Below, piece after piece: positions 63,159 to 64,000 of a stretch of 64,000 nt of DNA. Each line of letters begins with the position of its first letter. The stretch's first letter is position 1. The notes beneath the pieces are model-generated. The model was given only the letters and a program-made list of their open reading frames with translations, had not been told where the DNA came from and searched no databases. The translations under genes and the position numbers were made by a program. Origin of the DNA: Flammeovirgaceae bacterium UBA5585 (lineage in GTDB: Bacteria > Bacteroidota > Bacteroidia > Cytophagales > Cyclobacteriaceae); NCBI GenBank assembly GCA_002425185.1, contig DILT01000010.1, positions 248,001-312,000 on the forward strand. The letters are read 5' to 3'.

Positions 63159-64000
63159 TTGGAAAATAGTAAAAGTTTAAATTTTAATATCTATAGCGTA
63201 AACGCTACTAACTTCACTGATATTGCTTTACGCTTGTTCCATTTTCAAGCGGTTAATAACCTGGTTTACAGTGACTATCTGAAGTATTTGCGGGTTGATT
63301 GCGGCAGAATTGACAATGTGAAGGATATCCCGTTTTTACCCATTTCATTTTTCAAAAGTAAACAAGTGAAAACCGGTGAATGGGATGCCCACATTGTGTT
63401 TGAAAGCAGCAGCACAACCGGAACGGGTGTAAGCCGGCACGAAGTCAGGGATATTTCCGTTTACCTGCATCATGCTACGCGCTGTTTTGAATTTTTTTTT
63501 GGCCCGCTTTCAGGGTATCATTTTTTTGCCTTGCTGCCTTCCTACCTGGAACGAAACAACTCATCTTTAGTGGCTATGATGGATTCTTTCATCAAGCAAA
63601 GTGGGTCTCCGTTTTCGGGATTTTACCTGTCTGATTTGGAAAAACTAAAAGCTGATATTGCACGTGCGAAGCGCGATGAATCAAAGCAAATCATTGTGTG
63701 GGGGGTAAGTTTTGCATTACTCGACCTGGCGGAAAATAACCCTCCCGATTTAAGTAATTGTCTGGTGTTTGAGACTGGTGGCATGAAGGGCAGAAGGCGG
63801 GAGATGACACGTCAGGAGTTGCACACCATTTTAAAGAAAGCCTTCGGGATTTCTGCCATTTATTCAGAGTATGGTATGACCGAGCTTTTTTCACAGGCAT
63901 ATACCCGGGGTAGCTCGATTTTTTATGCGCCTCCGTGGATGAAAATTATGGTGCGTGAAGTGGGGGACCCGTTTACCTGGGTAAAGCAAGGAAAGCCCGG
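63159..64000 (+). CDS. LuxE/PaaK-like acyltransferase, 3' end outside window
   Basis: Member of the LuxE acyl-protein synthetase/acyl transferase family (AMP-forming). Visible: N-I-Y-S-V-N-A-T-N-F-T-D-I-A-L near the N-terminus, I-P-F-L-P-I-S-F-F-K-S-K, the nucleotide motif F-E-S-S-S-T-T-G-T-G, L-L-P-S-Y-L-E-R-N-N-S-S, F-E-T-G-G-M-K-G-R-R-R-E-M-T-R-Q-E-L-H and S-E-Y-G-M-T-E-L, followed by P-P-W-M-K near the cut. The likely start is TTG at 63159, since an in-frame stop occurs just upstream and no ATG fits. Related genes in this phylum are single-gene acyltransferases of unknown substrate; no luciferase genes are near. Confidence 0.85.
   Translation, partial: MENSKSLNFNIYSVNATNFTDIALRLFHFQAVNNLVYSDYLKYLRVDCGRIDNVKDIPFLPISFFKSKQVKTGEWDAHIVFESSSTTGTGVSRHEVRDISVYLHHATRCFEFFFGPLSGYHFFALLPSYLERNNSSLVAMMDSFIKQSGSPFSGFYLSDLEKLKADIARAKRDESKQIIVWGVSFALLDLAENNPPDLSNCLVFETGGMKGRRREMTRQELHTILKKAFGISAIYSEYGMTELFSQAYTRGSSIFYAPPWMKIMVREVGDPFTWVKQGKP

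Noticed and set aside
1..64000. CRISPR arrays, insertion sequences, prophage or integrated elements
   Set aside because: No regular direct repeats, transposase, integrase or phage genes were seen, and the tRNA-Ser gene shows no adjoining attachment-site duplication that I could find by eye.

Overview
The window is ordinary chromosomal DNA of a member of the Bacteroidota, most likely a Cytophagales-type bacterium (inference from gene content and order, not from a marker-gene search). Pointers are the acpP-fabF-rnc block facing an IPExxxVDY-type gene and pyruvate kinase, a YfhO-family giant membrane protein, PorV-like and helix-hairpin-helix (HhH) envelope proteins, an ExbB/ExbD/ExbD operon, a fused E1 alpha/beta 2-oxoacid dehydrogenase, a LuxE-like acyltransferase, TAnnTTTG-type promoter boxes and no obvious Shine-Dalgarno sequences. 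I see no phage, insertion sequence, CRISPR array or rRNA. One tRNA (Ser, GGA) is present.

Layout. 1-5.3 kb: the end of a repeat-containing protein of unknown function, then an adaptor, MacB-like permease and TolC-like porin operon without its ATPase. 5.3-10.5 kb: a membrane-anchored ceramidase-like protein, an SDR oxidoreductase, a GNAT acetyltransferase and YfhO. 10.5-15.9 kb: molybdenum cofactor synthesis (moaA, moaD, moaE, mobA, moaC, moeA), with a voltage-gated K+ channel gene overlapping both moaC and mobA. 15.9-19.5 kb: K+/H+ antiporter, ffh and a DUF2911 protein. 19.6-22 kb: a RimB-like protease, RimK ligase and AstE/AspA-like deacylase operon. 22-28 kb: envelope proteins (DUF2807, HhH outer-membrane protein, PorV-like, MORN-like, Omp85-like) and a newly noted 34-residue membrane ORF.

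28-39 kb: housekeeping (lgt, nadE, rnc, fabF, acpP, pyk, universal stress protein, an NFACT/RqcH-like protein, an MBL hydrolase). 39-52 kb: miaA, then a loose surface-glycan region (two GT4-type, one GT2-type and one MurG-like glycosyltransferase, flippase, two methyltransferases, Gfo/Idh/MocA oxidoreductase, polysaccharide deacetylase), with ruvC, a SpoIIE-type phosphatase, tatD and ansA among them. 53-56 kb: tRNA-Ser and an ExbB-TM protein-ExbD-ExbD motor operon. 56-64 kb: UMF1-type MFS transporter, AMP nucleosidase, a stand-alone HsdR_N-fold protein, alanine dehydrogenase, fused E1, a lipoprotein, and the start of a LuxE-like acyltransferase cut by the window end.

The packing is very tight: many same-strand genes overlap by 1-8 bases and six convergent pairs overlap at their 3' ends. 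I found no clearly new multi-gene system. The items most worth a second look are the RimB-RimK-deacylase operon, the K+ channel locked between moaC and mobA, the HhH/PorV/small-membrane-protein operon, and two short membrane ORFs.
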